The notes below the pieces were generated by a model, which saw only the letters and a program-made list of their open reading frames with translations, was not told the DNA's origin and ran no database searches. From the NCBI GenBank assembly GCA_002435825.1, contig DIVL01000054.1, positions 1 to 22,186 of the forward strand: a stretch of 22,186 bases of DNA, given 5' to 3'. Source of the stretch: Anaerolineaceae bacterium UBA6133. GTDB taxonomy: Bacteria; Chloroflexota; Anaerolineae; Anaerolineales; Anaerolineaceae. Below are positions 8,255-14,830 of this stretch, piece after piece; positions within the stretch are counted from its first letter, which is position 1; each line of letters opens with the position of its first letter. The translations under genes and the position numbers were made by a program.

Positions 8255-8310
8255 TGCGGAGTTGCTGTATCAATAATTTGATCCAACCTTCTAGTTGTAT
8301 ATATTTGCTG

Positions 8311-8371
8311 AAAAAAGGAAAAAGCCGGATTGAACCCCGCACAAAGACGCGGGGCAGGAACGCAATCCGGC
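8311..8371 (-). terminator. Rho-independent terminator of the acidic membrane-protein gene
   Basis: On the minus strand the copy B hairpin is followed by T-runs (complement of A-runs at 8321-8323 and 8311-8316). It begins 26 bases after the stop of the gene ending at 8398. The outer stem is GC-rich and perfect. This placement and the T-rich tract fit an intrinsic terminator. Confidence 0.65.
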
Positions 8372-8374
8372 CTT
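8321..8374. repeat. Forked hairpin repeat, intact copy B
   Basis: The intact copy has perfect nine-base outer arms, GCCGGATTG at 8324-8332 and its complement at 8363-8371, and a perfect six-base inner stem (8335-8340 with 8349-8354) around an eight-base loop. Eight bases (8355-8362) stay unpaired on one side between the stems. It shares most of its bases with the copy at 8203-8254, with about 65 bases between the two. Confidence 0.75.
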
Positions 8375-8397
8375 TGGGTTTTTGATCGGGTATGAAC

Positions 8398-8964
8398 TTA
8401 GATGAACAATGTGGGCAGGATGCTAACAGTGTCCCGGAAGATTGCAAAAATACTGCCGCCGAGAATGATGATCGGGCAGAATATGCAGATACAGAGCACG
8501 AGTAGAACAATCAAGACAATTGCCCAGACGGGGAATTTATCTTTCTTCTCAGGCTGCGCGGGCGGTGTGGCTACGTAATCGACCACTTTCGGGGCTTCTA
8601 CGGCCGGTTCTTCAACTCCGGGGGTGTAGAGATTATCGTTCCAGCGACCGGGATCGTCGGCAGCTTCGTTCACGACTGCGCCCCAGCGGTCCGCTTCTGG
8701 TTGAGGAGGAACAGGGGTTTCAGGGGTCTCAGGCGCGCTCCATGTTTCGGCAGAAGCCTCGTGAAAATCATCCTTCACCTCGCTCCATCCGCCCTCCACG
8801 GTTTCAGCTGCTTCAGTAACCTGCTCATGAGCTGTTTCGCCGGCTTCTTCGATGTGGGCTTGCACCTGCTCGGCAGAATCTTCCACTGGTTTCCATGCAT
8901 TTTCAGCAGCGTCATTCAGATCGCGTTCGAACTCCTGGGCTGCGTTCTCGAGGTTTTCGTCCAT
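8398..8964 (-). CDS. Acidic single-pass membrane protein of unknown function
   Basis: This 188-residue protein matches no family I recognise. Residues 1-75 are strongly acidic and Ala/Glu-rich, probably a long helix or coiled coil (ENAAQEFERDLNDAAENAW, then AEQVQAHIEEAGETAHEQV). Residues 76-140 are Pro-rich and probably disordered, with PETPETPVPPQPEADRWG. One long hydrophobic stretch at about 145-175 (VWAIVLIVLLVLCICIFCPI) is the only membrane segment, so topology may be an acidic N-terminal domain on one side and a short C-terminal tail. The start is supported by AAAGGA about six bases before the ATG. A TATAAT box lies upstream at 9013-9008 and a hairpin terminator downstream, so it is its own transcription unit, divergent from mscL. 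Low-complexity composition makes homology searches unreliable. Confidence 0.75.
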   Translation of the reverse strand: MDENLENAAQEFERDLNDAAENAWKPVEDSAEQVQAHIEEAGETAHEQVTEAAETVEGGWSEVKDDFHEASAETWSAPETPETPVPPQPEADRWGAVVNEAADDPGRWNDNLYTPGVEEPAVEAPKVVDYVATPPAQPEKKDKFPVWAIVLIVLLVLCICIFCPIIILGGSIFAIFRDTVSILPTLFI

Positions 8965-9007
8965 TTTTATCCTTTCATAACAGGTATATTCAGAACTTAC
9001 TGAATGA

Positions 9008-9035
9008 ATTATACAACATACGACGCCGCTGAAAA
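9008..9035 (-). promoter_or_regulatory. Promoter of the acidic membrane-protein gene
   Basis: On the minus strand TATAAT lies at 9013-9008, with TTTTCA at 9035-9030 as a possible -35 after a 16-base spacer. Transcription would begin near 9001 and leave a leader of about 36 bases with an AAAGGA ribosome-binding site. It diverges from the mscL -10 box at 9099. Confidence 0.5.
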
Positions 9036-9098
9036 GGAAGAAGTTAGTGAATGCTTGCGAAGTCTATTTTTTCCTTAGTCACTCAGGTTTGTTCTAGT

Positions 9099-9104
9099 TA
9101 TAAT
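9099..9104 (+). promoter_or_regulatory. -10 box of mscL
   Basis: TATAAT lies 22 bases before the mscL ATG. No good -35 is seen. The expected start near 9111 leaves a short leader carrying GAGGT (9118-9122), four bases before the ATG at 9127. This leadered arrangement contrasts with the leaderless-type starts elsewhere in the window. Confidence 0.5.
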
Positions 9105-9126
9105 CGGTTATGAAAGCGAGGTAAGA

Positions 9127-9588
9127 ATGAAAAAATTTACAACGGAATTTAAAGAATTTATCACAAGAGGCAATGCGCTCGATCTGGCGATTGGCGTTAT
9201 TATCGGTGCCGCTTTTGGTGCCATTGTAAATTCGCTGGTCGCGGACCTGATCATGCCGATCATTGGCATGCTTTTAGGAAGGGTTAATTTTGCAGACCTA
9301 TTCATCCAGCTGAACAAAGCGGCTGTAACCATTCCTACTGGCACCACGCTGGCTGCCGCAAGAGAAGCCGGCGCCGTGGTCTTTGCTTACGGCAACTTCT
9401 TGATGACTATTGTTAACTTCCTGATCATTGCCTTTGTCATTTTCCTGCTTGTCAAAGCCATCAACAAAGTTCGCAAACCAGCTGAGGCACCTGCTGTAGC
9501 TCCTACTATCAAGGCTTGCCCCTTCTGCAAGACTGAGATCCCGCTCGAAGCGACCCGCTGCCCACACTGCACATCCCAGTTATCCTAA
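9127..9588 (+). CDS. mscL: Large-conductance mechanosensitive channel MscL with C-terminal zinc ribbon
   Basis: MscL forms a pentameric pore in the inner membrane that opens under membrane tension and releases solutes during osmotic downshock. The N-terminus has the amphipathic helix (KKFTTEFKEFITRGN) and the pore-lining helix with the signature NALDLAIGVIIGAAFGAIV (16-34). A periplasmic loop follows at about 55-85, then the second transmembrane helix (about 90-113). The usual cytoplasmic helix is extended by a two-CxxC ribbon, CPFCKTEIPLEATRCPHC (131-148), giving 153 residues against about 130-150 for plain MscL. A zinc ribbon on MscL occurs in other bacteria; its role is not known to me. 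The start has GAGGT four bases upstream. A strong terminator hairpin follows 15 bases after the stop. Identification is secure. Confidence 0.97.
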   Translation: MKKFTTEFKEFITRGNALDLAIGVIIGAAFGAIVNSLVADLIMPIIGMLLGRVNFADLFIQLNKAAVTIPTGTTLAAAREAGAVVFAYGNFLMTIVNFLIIAFVIFLLVKAINKVRKPAEAPAVAPTIKACPFCKTEIPLEATRCPHCTSQLS

Positions 9589-9603
9589 TCATTAAATAGT
9601 GTC

Positions 9604-9633
9604 AAAAAAGCTGTTCACGCGGACAGCTTTTTT
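9604..9633 (+). terminator. Rho-independent terminator of mscL
   Basis: AAAAAAGCTGT (9604-9614) pairs perfectly with ACAGCTTTTTT (9623-9633). A GU and a CG pair extend the stem to 13 base pairs with loop ACGC. It lies 15 bases after the mscL stop and ends in a six-T run. Its symmetry would allow it to work in both directions. The methyltransferase -10 box begins only 14 bases further on. Confidence 0.9.
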
Positions 9634-9646
9634 GATTCAGGCGTGC

Positions 9647-9652
9647 TACAAT
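9647..9652 (+). promoter_or_regulatory. -10 box of the methyltransferase gene, leaderless geometry
   Basis: TACAAT lies exactly six bases before the ATG at 9659, the same spacing as for rsmG. No ribosome-binding site is present. A -35 at normal spacing would fall inside the mscL terminator hairpin; none is obvious there. Confidence 0.45.
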
Positions 9653-9658
9653 TTGCGA

Positions 9659-10495
9659 ATGCAAAATCAAATCCATTTCGGTGACAACCTGCCATTCTTG
9701 CAGAGCCTGCCTGAAAGCACGGTTGATCTGATCTATATCGATCCGCCTTTCAACACCGGCAAGATGCAATCACGCAGGCAGCTCAAAACAACCCGCTCTG
9801 ACTCGGGCGATCGGATTGGTTTTGGAGACCAAAGCTATACCACCGAGGTCATTGCCACCCGCGATTACCGTGACAGTTTCAAGGATTACCGAGTCTTTCT
9901 CGAACCCAGGCTCCTGGAAGCCTACCGCGTGCTCAAGCCGTCCGGCAGTTTGTATTTCCATATCGACTTCCGCGAGGCGCACTACTGCAAGATCCTGCTG
10001 GATGAGATCTTTGGGCGGGAGAACTTTCTGAACGAGATCATTTGGGCTTATGATTTCGGCGGGCGGGCAAAGGATCGCTGGCCTGCCAAGCATGACAACA
10101 TCTTTTATTACGTAAAAGACGCCCAAAACTACACCTTCAACCAGCAAGATATCGACCGCATCCCTTACATGGCTCCAGGTTTGGTAGGCGAAGAGAAGGC
10201 AAAGAAGGGAAAACTCCCCACGGACACCTGGTGGCATACAATCGTAGGGACAAACAGCAGGGAAAAGACCGGTTATCCTACCCAGAAGCCCCTGGGCGTG
10301 CTTGAGCGCATCATTTGCGCCTCCTCGAACCCGGGCGACCTGGTTTTGGATTTCTTTGCCGGCAGCGGCACAACTGGCGCGGCATGCCTCAAACTTGGGC
10401 GACGCTTTATCCTGGTGGACAATAATCCTCAGGCAATGGAGGTCATGCACAAGCGTTTCGCGAATGAGGATATCGAGTGGACGAGAGATGAATGA
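9659..10495 (+). CDS. Solitary beta-class DNA methyltransferase (N4-cytosine or N6-adenine)
   Basis: This amino-methyltransferase transfers a methyl group from SAM to an exocyclic amine in DNA. The catalytic motif IDPPFNTG is near the N-terminus (27-34) and the SAM-binding DFFAGSGTTGAA near the C-terminus (231-242), the order of the beta class. GYPTQKP (205-211), typical of this family, lies between them. The product is 278 residues from the ATG at 9659. A GTG at 9599 would extend it but would place the mscL terminator inside the coding region, so it is rejected. The region between the motifs (about 36-70 and 130-200) may hold target recognition; the sequence recognised cannot be read. No restriction endonuclease is adjacent, so a regulatory or housekeeping role is likelier than defence. 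The stop overlaps the start of the next gene by eight bases. Confidence 0.9.
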   Translation: MQNQIHFGDNLPFLQSLPESTVDLIYIDPPFNTGKMQSRRQLKTTRSDSGDRIGFGDQSYTTEVIATRDYRDSFKDYRVFLEPRLLEAYRVLKPSGSLYFHIDFREAHYCKILLDEIFGRENFLNEIIWAYDFGGRAKDRWPAKHDNIFYYVKDAQNYTFNQQDIDRIPYMAPGLVGEEKAKKGKLPTDTWWHTIVGTNSREKTGYPTQKPLGVLERIICASSNPGDLVLDFFAGSGTTGAACLKLGRRFILVDNNPQAMEVMHKRFANEDIEWTRDE

Positions 10496-11264
10496 CGACA
10501 AACTGTATCCGGTCATAGATTTTGACCCCGATAGGGAAGCGATCATCCGACCGTTTATGACTGAAACTCCGCCTGATTTCCCGGAGTTGGTGGTGATGTG
10601 CTTTTTCAAGGAAGTGGTCGAAAAAGTCGCAGAACAGTATTCCGCCAAAACAGTTTATGTCGGCAAGTCCGAGGTGGGGCCAGTTCCATACTATGAAATA
10701 ACCTATGAGGGCAAACGATTGGGCTTCTTCCAGGCGATGGTAGGCGCGCCGCTGGCTGTGGGATTCATGGAGAAAGCCATCATCATGGGCGGGAAAAAGT
10801 TTATTGCCTGCGGGGGATGCGGGGTGTTGAACCCGGAATTGGCTGTCGGTCATTTGTTGATCCCAACCGCAGCTGTGCGGGATGAAGGCACTTCTTACCA
10901 CTACTTACCGCCCGCATTTGAGGTTCCTTTGAGTTCGAAGATCGTGCAGAGGATCGAAAACGTGGTTAAGGAGGAGGGGTGGGAATATCTCCTGACCAAA
11001 ACCTGGACAACGGATGCCTTTTATCGTGAAACCAAGGCGCGCGTAGCCCGCTATAAGCAGGCTGGGTGTGATTGCGTGGAGATGGAAGCTTCTGCCCTGG
11101 CAGCAGTGGCTGAGTTTTATGGAGTCGAATTTGGTGCCGTTTTCTATGGAGGGGACCTGGTTCAGGCTGATGGCTGGGACCACCGCGGTTGGGACAATAG
11201 AACCGAGATCCGCGAAAACTTATTCTGGCTGGCTGTGAAGGCTTGCCTTGGTTTGAAGGAGTAG
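10488..11264 (+). CDS. Nucleoside phosphorylase (PNP/uridine phosphorylase family)
   Basis: Enzymes of this family split a nucleoside with phosphate into base and ribose-1-phosphate; some relatives are hydrolases for S-adenosylhomocysteine or methylthioadenosine. The 258 residues carry GKKFIACGGCGVLNPELAVG (102-121) in the core sheet, RDEGTSYHYLP (131-141), TTDAFYRET (174-182) and the nucleoside-binding CVEMEASAL (196-204). GTSYHY and TTDAFYRE resemble the uridine-phosphorylase-like branch more than trimeric PNP, but substrate cannot be fixed from sequence. The frame is open to 10302, but the ATG at 10488 is chosen: MNDDKLYPVIDF begins the conserved region and GAGAG lies just before it. It overlaps the methyltransferase by eight bases, so translation is probably coupled. 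The next gene starts eight bases after its stop. Confidence 0.9.
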   Translation: MNDDKLYPVIDFDPDREAIIRPFMTETPPDFPELVVMCFFKEVVEKVAEQYSAKTVYVGKSEVGPVPYYEITYEGKRLGFFQAMVGAPLAVGFMEKAIIMGGKKFIACGGCGVLNPELAVGHLLIPTAAVRDEGTSYHYLPPAFEVPLSSKIVQRIENVVKEEGWEYLLTKTWTTDAFYRETKARVARYKQAGCDCVEMEASALAAVAEFYGVEFGAVFYGGDLVQADGWDHRGWDNRTEIRENLFWLAVKACLGLKE

Positions 11265-11272
11265 AGAGAAAA

Positions 11273-12559
11273 ATGCCGATCATTGATTCACATCTGAACC
11301 TATTGCAGGAACGTCAAAGTTTACCTGGTCTTGAAGGCTCACCGGATATCCTACTGCCCAACTATGATGGGTTTGGACTGGCAAACCTGACCCCCAGTAT
11401 CAGCCGGTGGCTTGGCGGACCGGAATTCTCTGCGCCTGTATTCTCGGATGTGATCCTGGGTCAGTTTGCGCCAAAATACAAGCGGGTCGTGCTGCTCCTG
11501 GTGGACGCGCTTGGGTATAACCAGTTGACCCGCTTGATGGAGCAAGGTCATGCAGGCTTCTGGAAGCGCAATCTTTCCAATGGAAAACTGTTTCCCATCA
11601 CCAGTATCTCCCCCAGCACAACTTCCACGGCTCTGACAAGCATCTGGACTGGCAGTACCCCCCTGGAACACGGCATCATAGGCTATGAGATGTGGGTCAA
11701 ATCCCTCAGCATGGTCATCAATACCATTGTGCACTCGCCGATCACCTTTTGGGGTGATGTCGGTGGGTTGGCAAGGGCAGGTTTTGACCCGGTGAGTTTT
11801 CTTGGGATACCCCCAGTAGGAGAGCGGTACACAGCCAGGGGCATAGAGAGTCATGCATTTGTCCCCGCCAGTATCGCAAATTCGGGACTTTCAAAAATGC
11901 ATCATGTGGGTACTCAGCTGCATGGCTACACCGCGGAAAGTGATTTTTTGGCGAACCTGCGCGACCTGCTAAATTCCCGCCCAAATAATCGCAAGTTCGT
12001 GTATGCCTACTGGAGCCATGTGGACAGCCTCATGCATCGTTACGGCACTTACAACGAGCGCGTGACTGAGCAATTTGAAAGTTTTAGCGATGCCTTTGAA
12101 CGCATTCTCCTGAACAAACTCGAACCCCGGGCACGCGAAGATACACTTTTCCTGCTGACAGCGGATCACGGCTCGGTTGAGACGCCCTACAATCCTTCAT
12201 ACGAGTTGACCTCGCACCCAGAGCTGGTAAATATGTTGGTAATGCAGCCTACCTGCGAAGGCAGATTGCCTTACCTCTACCTAAAGCCGGGGCAGGAGGA
12301 TGCCGTGAGGCAGTACTTTGAGCATGCCTGGCCAGGTGAATTCAGTTTTCTCACACGCCAACAGGTATTGGATTCAGGGCTTTTAGGCTGTGGAACTCCC
12401 AACGGTGACATAGCAAATCGCATCGGCGACCTGGTTGCCATACCTCATGGAAATACCTATCTCTGGTGGGTGAACAAAACCAATGTAATGCAGGGGCGGC
12501 ATGGCGGTCTGCATCCTGATGAGATGCTGGTACCGCTTTATGCCCTATCGCTTGATTGA
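11273..12559 (+). CDS. Alkaline phosphatase superfamily phosphodiesterase (nucleotide pyrophosphatase-like)
   Basis: This 428-residue protein belongs to the type I phosphodiesterase/nucleotide pyrophosphatase group, two-metal enzymes that cleave phosphodiester or phosphoanhydride bonds. LLLVDALGYNQL (74-85) gives the first metal-binding Asp (D78), and SPSTTSTALTSIWTG (113-127) holds the nucleophilic Thr. YWSHVDSLMHRYG supplies the next Asp and His, TADHGSVETP the DH pair, and GRHGGLHPDEM the last metal-binding His. No signal peptide is seen, so it is probably cytoplasmic. The start at 11273 is preferred over a TTG at 11243 that lies inside the previous gene; GAAGGAG lies about 11 bases upstream. 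It follows the phosphorylase by eight bases, so a linked role in nucleotide turnover is possible. Its 3' end overlaps the convergent phosphoesterase by 22 bases. Confidence 0.9.
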   Translation: MPIIDSHLNLLQERQSLPGLEGSPDILLPNYDGFGLANLTPSISRWLGGPEFSAPVFSDVILGQFAPKYKRVVLLLVDALGYNQLTRLMEQGHAGFWKRNLSNGKLFPITSISPSTTSTALTSIWTGSTPLEHGIIGYEMWVKSLSMVINTIVHSPITFWGDVGGLARAGFDPVSFLGIPPVGERYTARGIESHAFVPASIANSGLSKMHHVGTQLHGYTAESDFLANLRDLLNSRPNNRKFVYAYWSHVDSLMHRYGTYNERVTEQFESFSDAFERILLNKLEPRAREDTLFLLTADHGSVETPYNPSYELTSHPELVNMLVMQPTCEGRLPYLYLKPGQEDAVRQYFEHAWPGEFSFLTRQQVLDSGLLGCGTPNGDIANRIGDLVAIPHGNTYLWWVNKTNVMQGRHGGLHPDEMLVPLYALSLD

Positions 12560-13191
12560 GCAGATTCCAAGATGATTTTGCGGTAACCGTAGCAATTGAT
12601 AACGCGGGTGACTCCGTGCATGGTTTCACGCGCTTTGAGGGGATTGTAAAGGTGGATATGCCCGTGCAGGTGCAATTTCGGGCTGAAATTCTCGATTAGC
12701 CAGCGGAAAGCGTCTACTCCCCTGTGGGCTGGATCATCCTCGTCGTGGATTCCTGTTGGAGCCGCATGGGTGACAAATATGTCCAGGTAGCGCCCATAGC
12801 GCATTTTGTTGAACAGTAACTGGGGCACCAGTCCAAAAACCATCTGCCACATCTGCCGTTGCGTGTACTGATAGGCGCGCCTGTTATAGAGTAAGCTGCC
12901 CTCGATGCCAGCCAGGATCAGATCTAACTGAGGATCGTAGATGACCTGACGGTGCAGATTGATGGCACCTTGCGGTTGATGACGCACTTCTCCTTCACTG
13001 TCCTCCACATCAAAGACATGATTGCCCTGGACGTAATAGAGGGGTAAATCGAGCATACTCACCACGTATTCAAGGTAGTACCAGGGTAGATCACCGCAAC
13101 TGATAACCGCATCCAATCCGGGAAATCGCTCCCGAATGCGGGAACTGTAAACGGCAGGCACCTCTACATCGCTCAGGCAAAGCAGCTTCAT
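12538..13191 (-). CDS. Calcineurin-like metallophosphoesterase with DxE first motif
   Basis: This 217-residue protein has the five metal-binding blocks of the calcineurin-like family: LSDVEVP (6-12), SCGDLP (31-36), QGNHVFD (55-61), THAAPTG (141-147) and HLHGHIH (174-180). The first block is normally D-x-H; here it is D8-V-E10, so Glu replaces the usual metal-binding His. The frame is open upstream to 13263, but the ATG at 13191 is chosen because the family strand MKLLCLSD starts there and the ATG overlaps the acpS stop as ATGA. It is the last gene of the minus-strand run and has no terminator; its last 22 bases are shared with the convergent phosphodiesterase gene. Its substrate is unknown. 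It is probably cytoplasmic, with no signal peptide. Confidence 0.88.
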   Translation of the reverse strand: MKLLCLSDVEVPAVYSSRIRERFPGLDAVISCGDLPWYYLEYVVSMLDLPLYYVQGNHVFDVEDSEGEVRHQPQGAINLHRQVIYDPQLDLILAGIEGSLLYNRRAYQYTQRQMWQMVFGLVPQLLFNKMRYGRYLDIFVTHAAPTGIHDEDDPAHRGVDAFRWLIENFSPKLHLHGHIHLYNPLKARETMHGVTRVINCYGYRKIILESAQSSDRA

Positions 13192-13562
13192 TTGTCCCGC
13201 GCACTTTTTGCCACAGCGACTGCTGCAGCCATCCCGCCTTCGTGTGTGATAGAAACCGCCCACTCATCCAACCCTTTTGCTTGGGCGACTTCCAGGGCGA
13301 CCCCATGCAGCAAAACCGCGGGCTCGCCGCTGGGGGCGTGCAGAATTTCGATATCCTGCCAGGCAACCCTTCCGATCCCGGTGCCAAGCGCTTTGGATAC
13401 AGCCTCTTTGGCAGCGAAAATTCCCGAAAGTGTGTCGTTATAGCCCTGAGCCTGGGCGATTTCCGCTTCGGTGTAGACACGTTGGATAAAACGCGCCCTG
13501 ATGGCGGGATTTACATCAGCCAGGCGTGAGGTTCGCAGGAGGTCAATACCGCATTTGATCAT
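13188..13562 (-). CDS. acpS: Holo-[acyl-carrier-protein] synthase AcpS
   Basis: AcpS moves the 4'-phosphopantetheine arm of coenzyme A onto a serine of acyl carrier protein, activating fatty-acid synthesis. The 124 residues match the family. IKCGIDLLRTSRL (2-14) contains the metal-binding Asp (D7). FAAKEAVSKALGTGIG (49-64) contains the metal-binding Glu (E53) and the CoA-binding lysine. DIEILHAPSGEPAV (70-83) and SITHEGGMAAAVAVA (104-118) complete the fold. Both ends overlap neighbours by the four-base ATGA pattern: the M16 partner upstream and the metallophosphoesterase downstream. AcpS is commonly clustered with unrelated genes, so the company of peptidases need not imply a shared pathway. 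Translation is probably coupled to the upstream gene. Confidence 0.96.
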   Translation of the reverse strand: MIKCGIDLLRTSRLADVNPAIRARFIQRVYTEAEIAQAQGYNDTLSGIFAAKEAVSKALGTGIGRVAWQDIEILHAPSGEPAVLLHGVALEVAQAKGLDEWAVSITHEGGMAAAVAVAKSARDK

Positions 13563-14830
13563 TTGATTGCCTTTCCAGCTGAGGTGATGACTAACTTGTC
13601 CAGGTCCCAGTAACGCTGTGCGGCTGCCAGGATTTCATCCGCGGTAATGCTTTCGATGATTGCGGGTAATTGACGCAGGTGATCCAAACCATAATTGTAA
13701 CGTTCGAGGCTGACCAAAATGGAGGCGATACCAGCATTGGTTTCGATTGAGAGAGGCAGCCTGCCGAGAGCCTGAGTTTTGACGTCCTGCAGTTCCTGCT
13801 GGGTAACCGGTTCACTGGTAAATCGCAAAAGTTCCTGCTTAAGTAGCGTAATAGCTTTTTCGAGATTGCCAGGATTGACCCCAGCCGCAATTTTCCAGGC
13901 GGTCGGTCCGATCCCGGCTCCCAGGTGGCTTGAAACTTCGTAAGCTAAACCGGCTTTTTCTCGTACAGCTTTGCCGATGCGCCCCATCATACCGTAACGT
14001 CCGAGAATGGAATTGCCAATGGTACAAACCTGGTAATCACGACTGATGGTCTTTGGGGCTGGAACGCCCATGATCAGGTCGCTCTGATTTTTACTTTCAA
14101 GGGCGATGTGGCTTCTGATGGAATTTTTGGGGGGCGTGAAGGGGGGGAGCGTTTTCGGGGAGCATTGGTTGTTGCTTTGCCAGACGCCAATGGTTCTTGA
14201 ACAAATTTCGCGTGCATTTTCGGGCTCAATGCCACCGCAGACAGCCAATACCAGTCCGTTTGGACCGTAATGAGTTTCGTGGAAGAATTGCAGCTGTTCT
14301 AATCGGATGCCAGACACACTTTGCGCGTAGCCGATGTCAGGGTGGGCGTAGGGGTGAGATCCGTAAAGGGCGAGGTTAAATGCCTGCGATGCCATCGCAG
14401 CTGTGTCCTGGTTTTGGATGGCGATGCCGGTCAGGATTTGATTGCGAACGCGTTTGAATTGTTTTTCCGCGAAAGCTGGCTGTTGGATGACCTCCACCAG
14501 CAAACTCCAGACAGTTTCAAGGTCCTCCCTGAGGCACTGACCAAAAAAGGTGGTGGAGAGATGCCCCGTACCAAGCGATAAAGATGCTCCGATGCTTTCG
14601 ATCTTGTCGTGCAGGCGCTGGAAGTTCAAACGCTTCGTTCCGGTCATCAGCATATCGGTCGTAAAGGATGCCAGACCGTGAAATTCTTCCGCATCCTCAA
14701 TCGCGCCGGGCTGCATGTAGCCCGTGAAGTACACTGCCGGGCTGGTCAGATTGGGGTAGGCGAGCAGGGTCGTTCCGTTGCTCCAGGTTTCACGCAGGAT
14801 GGAGCGGGAATCGGGCATCGCGTTGTTCAT
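13559..14830 (-). CDS. M16 family peptidase-like protein, catalytically inactive partner
   Basis: The 423 residues have the two-lobed M16 fold (MPP/pitrilysin-like), but the zinc motif is gone. Where active members read GLAHFLEHML, this protein has GLASFTTDML (52-61), so all three key residues are lost (S54, T57, D58). The C-terminal half keeps MGRIGKAVREKAGLAYEVSS, the Arg/Tyr substrate-clamp region typical of the non-catalytic subunit in two-chain M16 proteases. With the active homologue directly upstream, the pair probably forms a heterodimer, like bacterial and mitochondrial MPP-type enzymes. The ATG at 14830 overlaps the stop of the active subunit as ATGA, which would favour equal production. 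No signal peptide is seen, so the complex is probably cytoplasmic. Its natural substrate is unknown. Confidence 0.92.
   Translation of the reverse strand: MNNAMPDSRSILRETWSNGTTLLAYPNLTSPAVYFTGYMQPGAIEDAEEFHGLASFTTDMLMTGTKRLNFQRLHDKIESIGASLSLGTGHLSTTFFGQCLREDLETVWSLLVEVIQQPAFAEKQFKRVRNQILTGIAIQNQDTAAMASQAFNLALYGSHPYAHPDIGYAQSVSGIRLEQLQFFHETHYGPNGLVLAVCGGIEPENAREICSRTIGVWQSNNQCSPKTLPPFTPPKNSIRSHIALESKNQSDLIMGVPAPKTISRDYQVCTIGNSILGRYGMMGRIGKAVREKAGLAYEVSSHLGAGIGPTAWKIAAGVNPGNLEKAITLLKQELLRFTSEPVTQQELQDVKTQALGRLPLSIETNAGIASILVSLERYNYGLDHLRQLPAIIESITADEILAAAQRYWDLDKLVITSAGKAIK

Noticed and set aside
8321..8374. tRNA-like element, because the minus strand contains GGTTCAATCC like a T-arm
   Set aside because: No acceptor, D or anticodon arms can be built around it; the hairpin arms and T-run fit a terminator-like repeat.
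8187..8510. Open frame across the hairpin repeats
   Set aside because: It overlaps both repeats and the 3' end of the acidic protein gene, with no recognisable protein features.
9599..9658. GTG-started extension of the methyltransferase
   Set aside because: It would put the strong mscL terminator hairpin inside the coding region; the ATG at 9659 has a -10 box at fixed distance and begins the conserved sequence.
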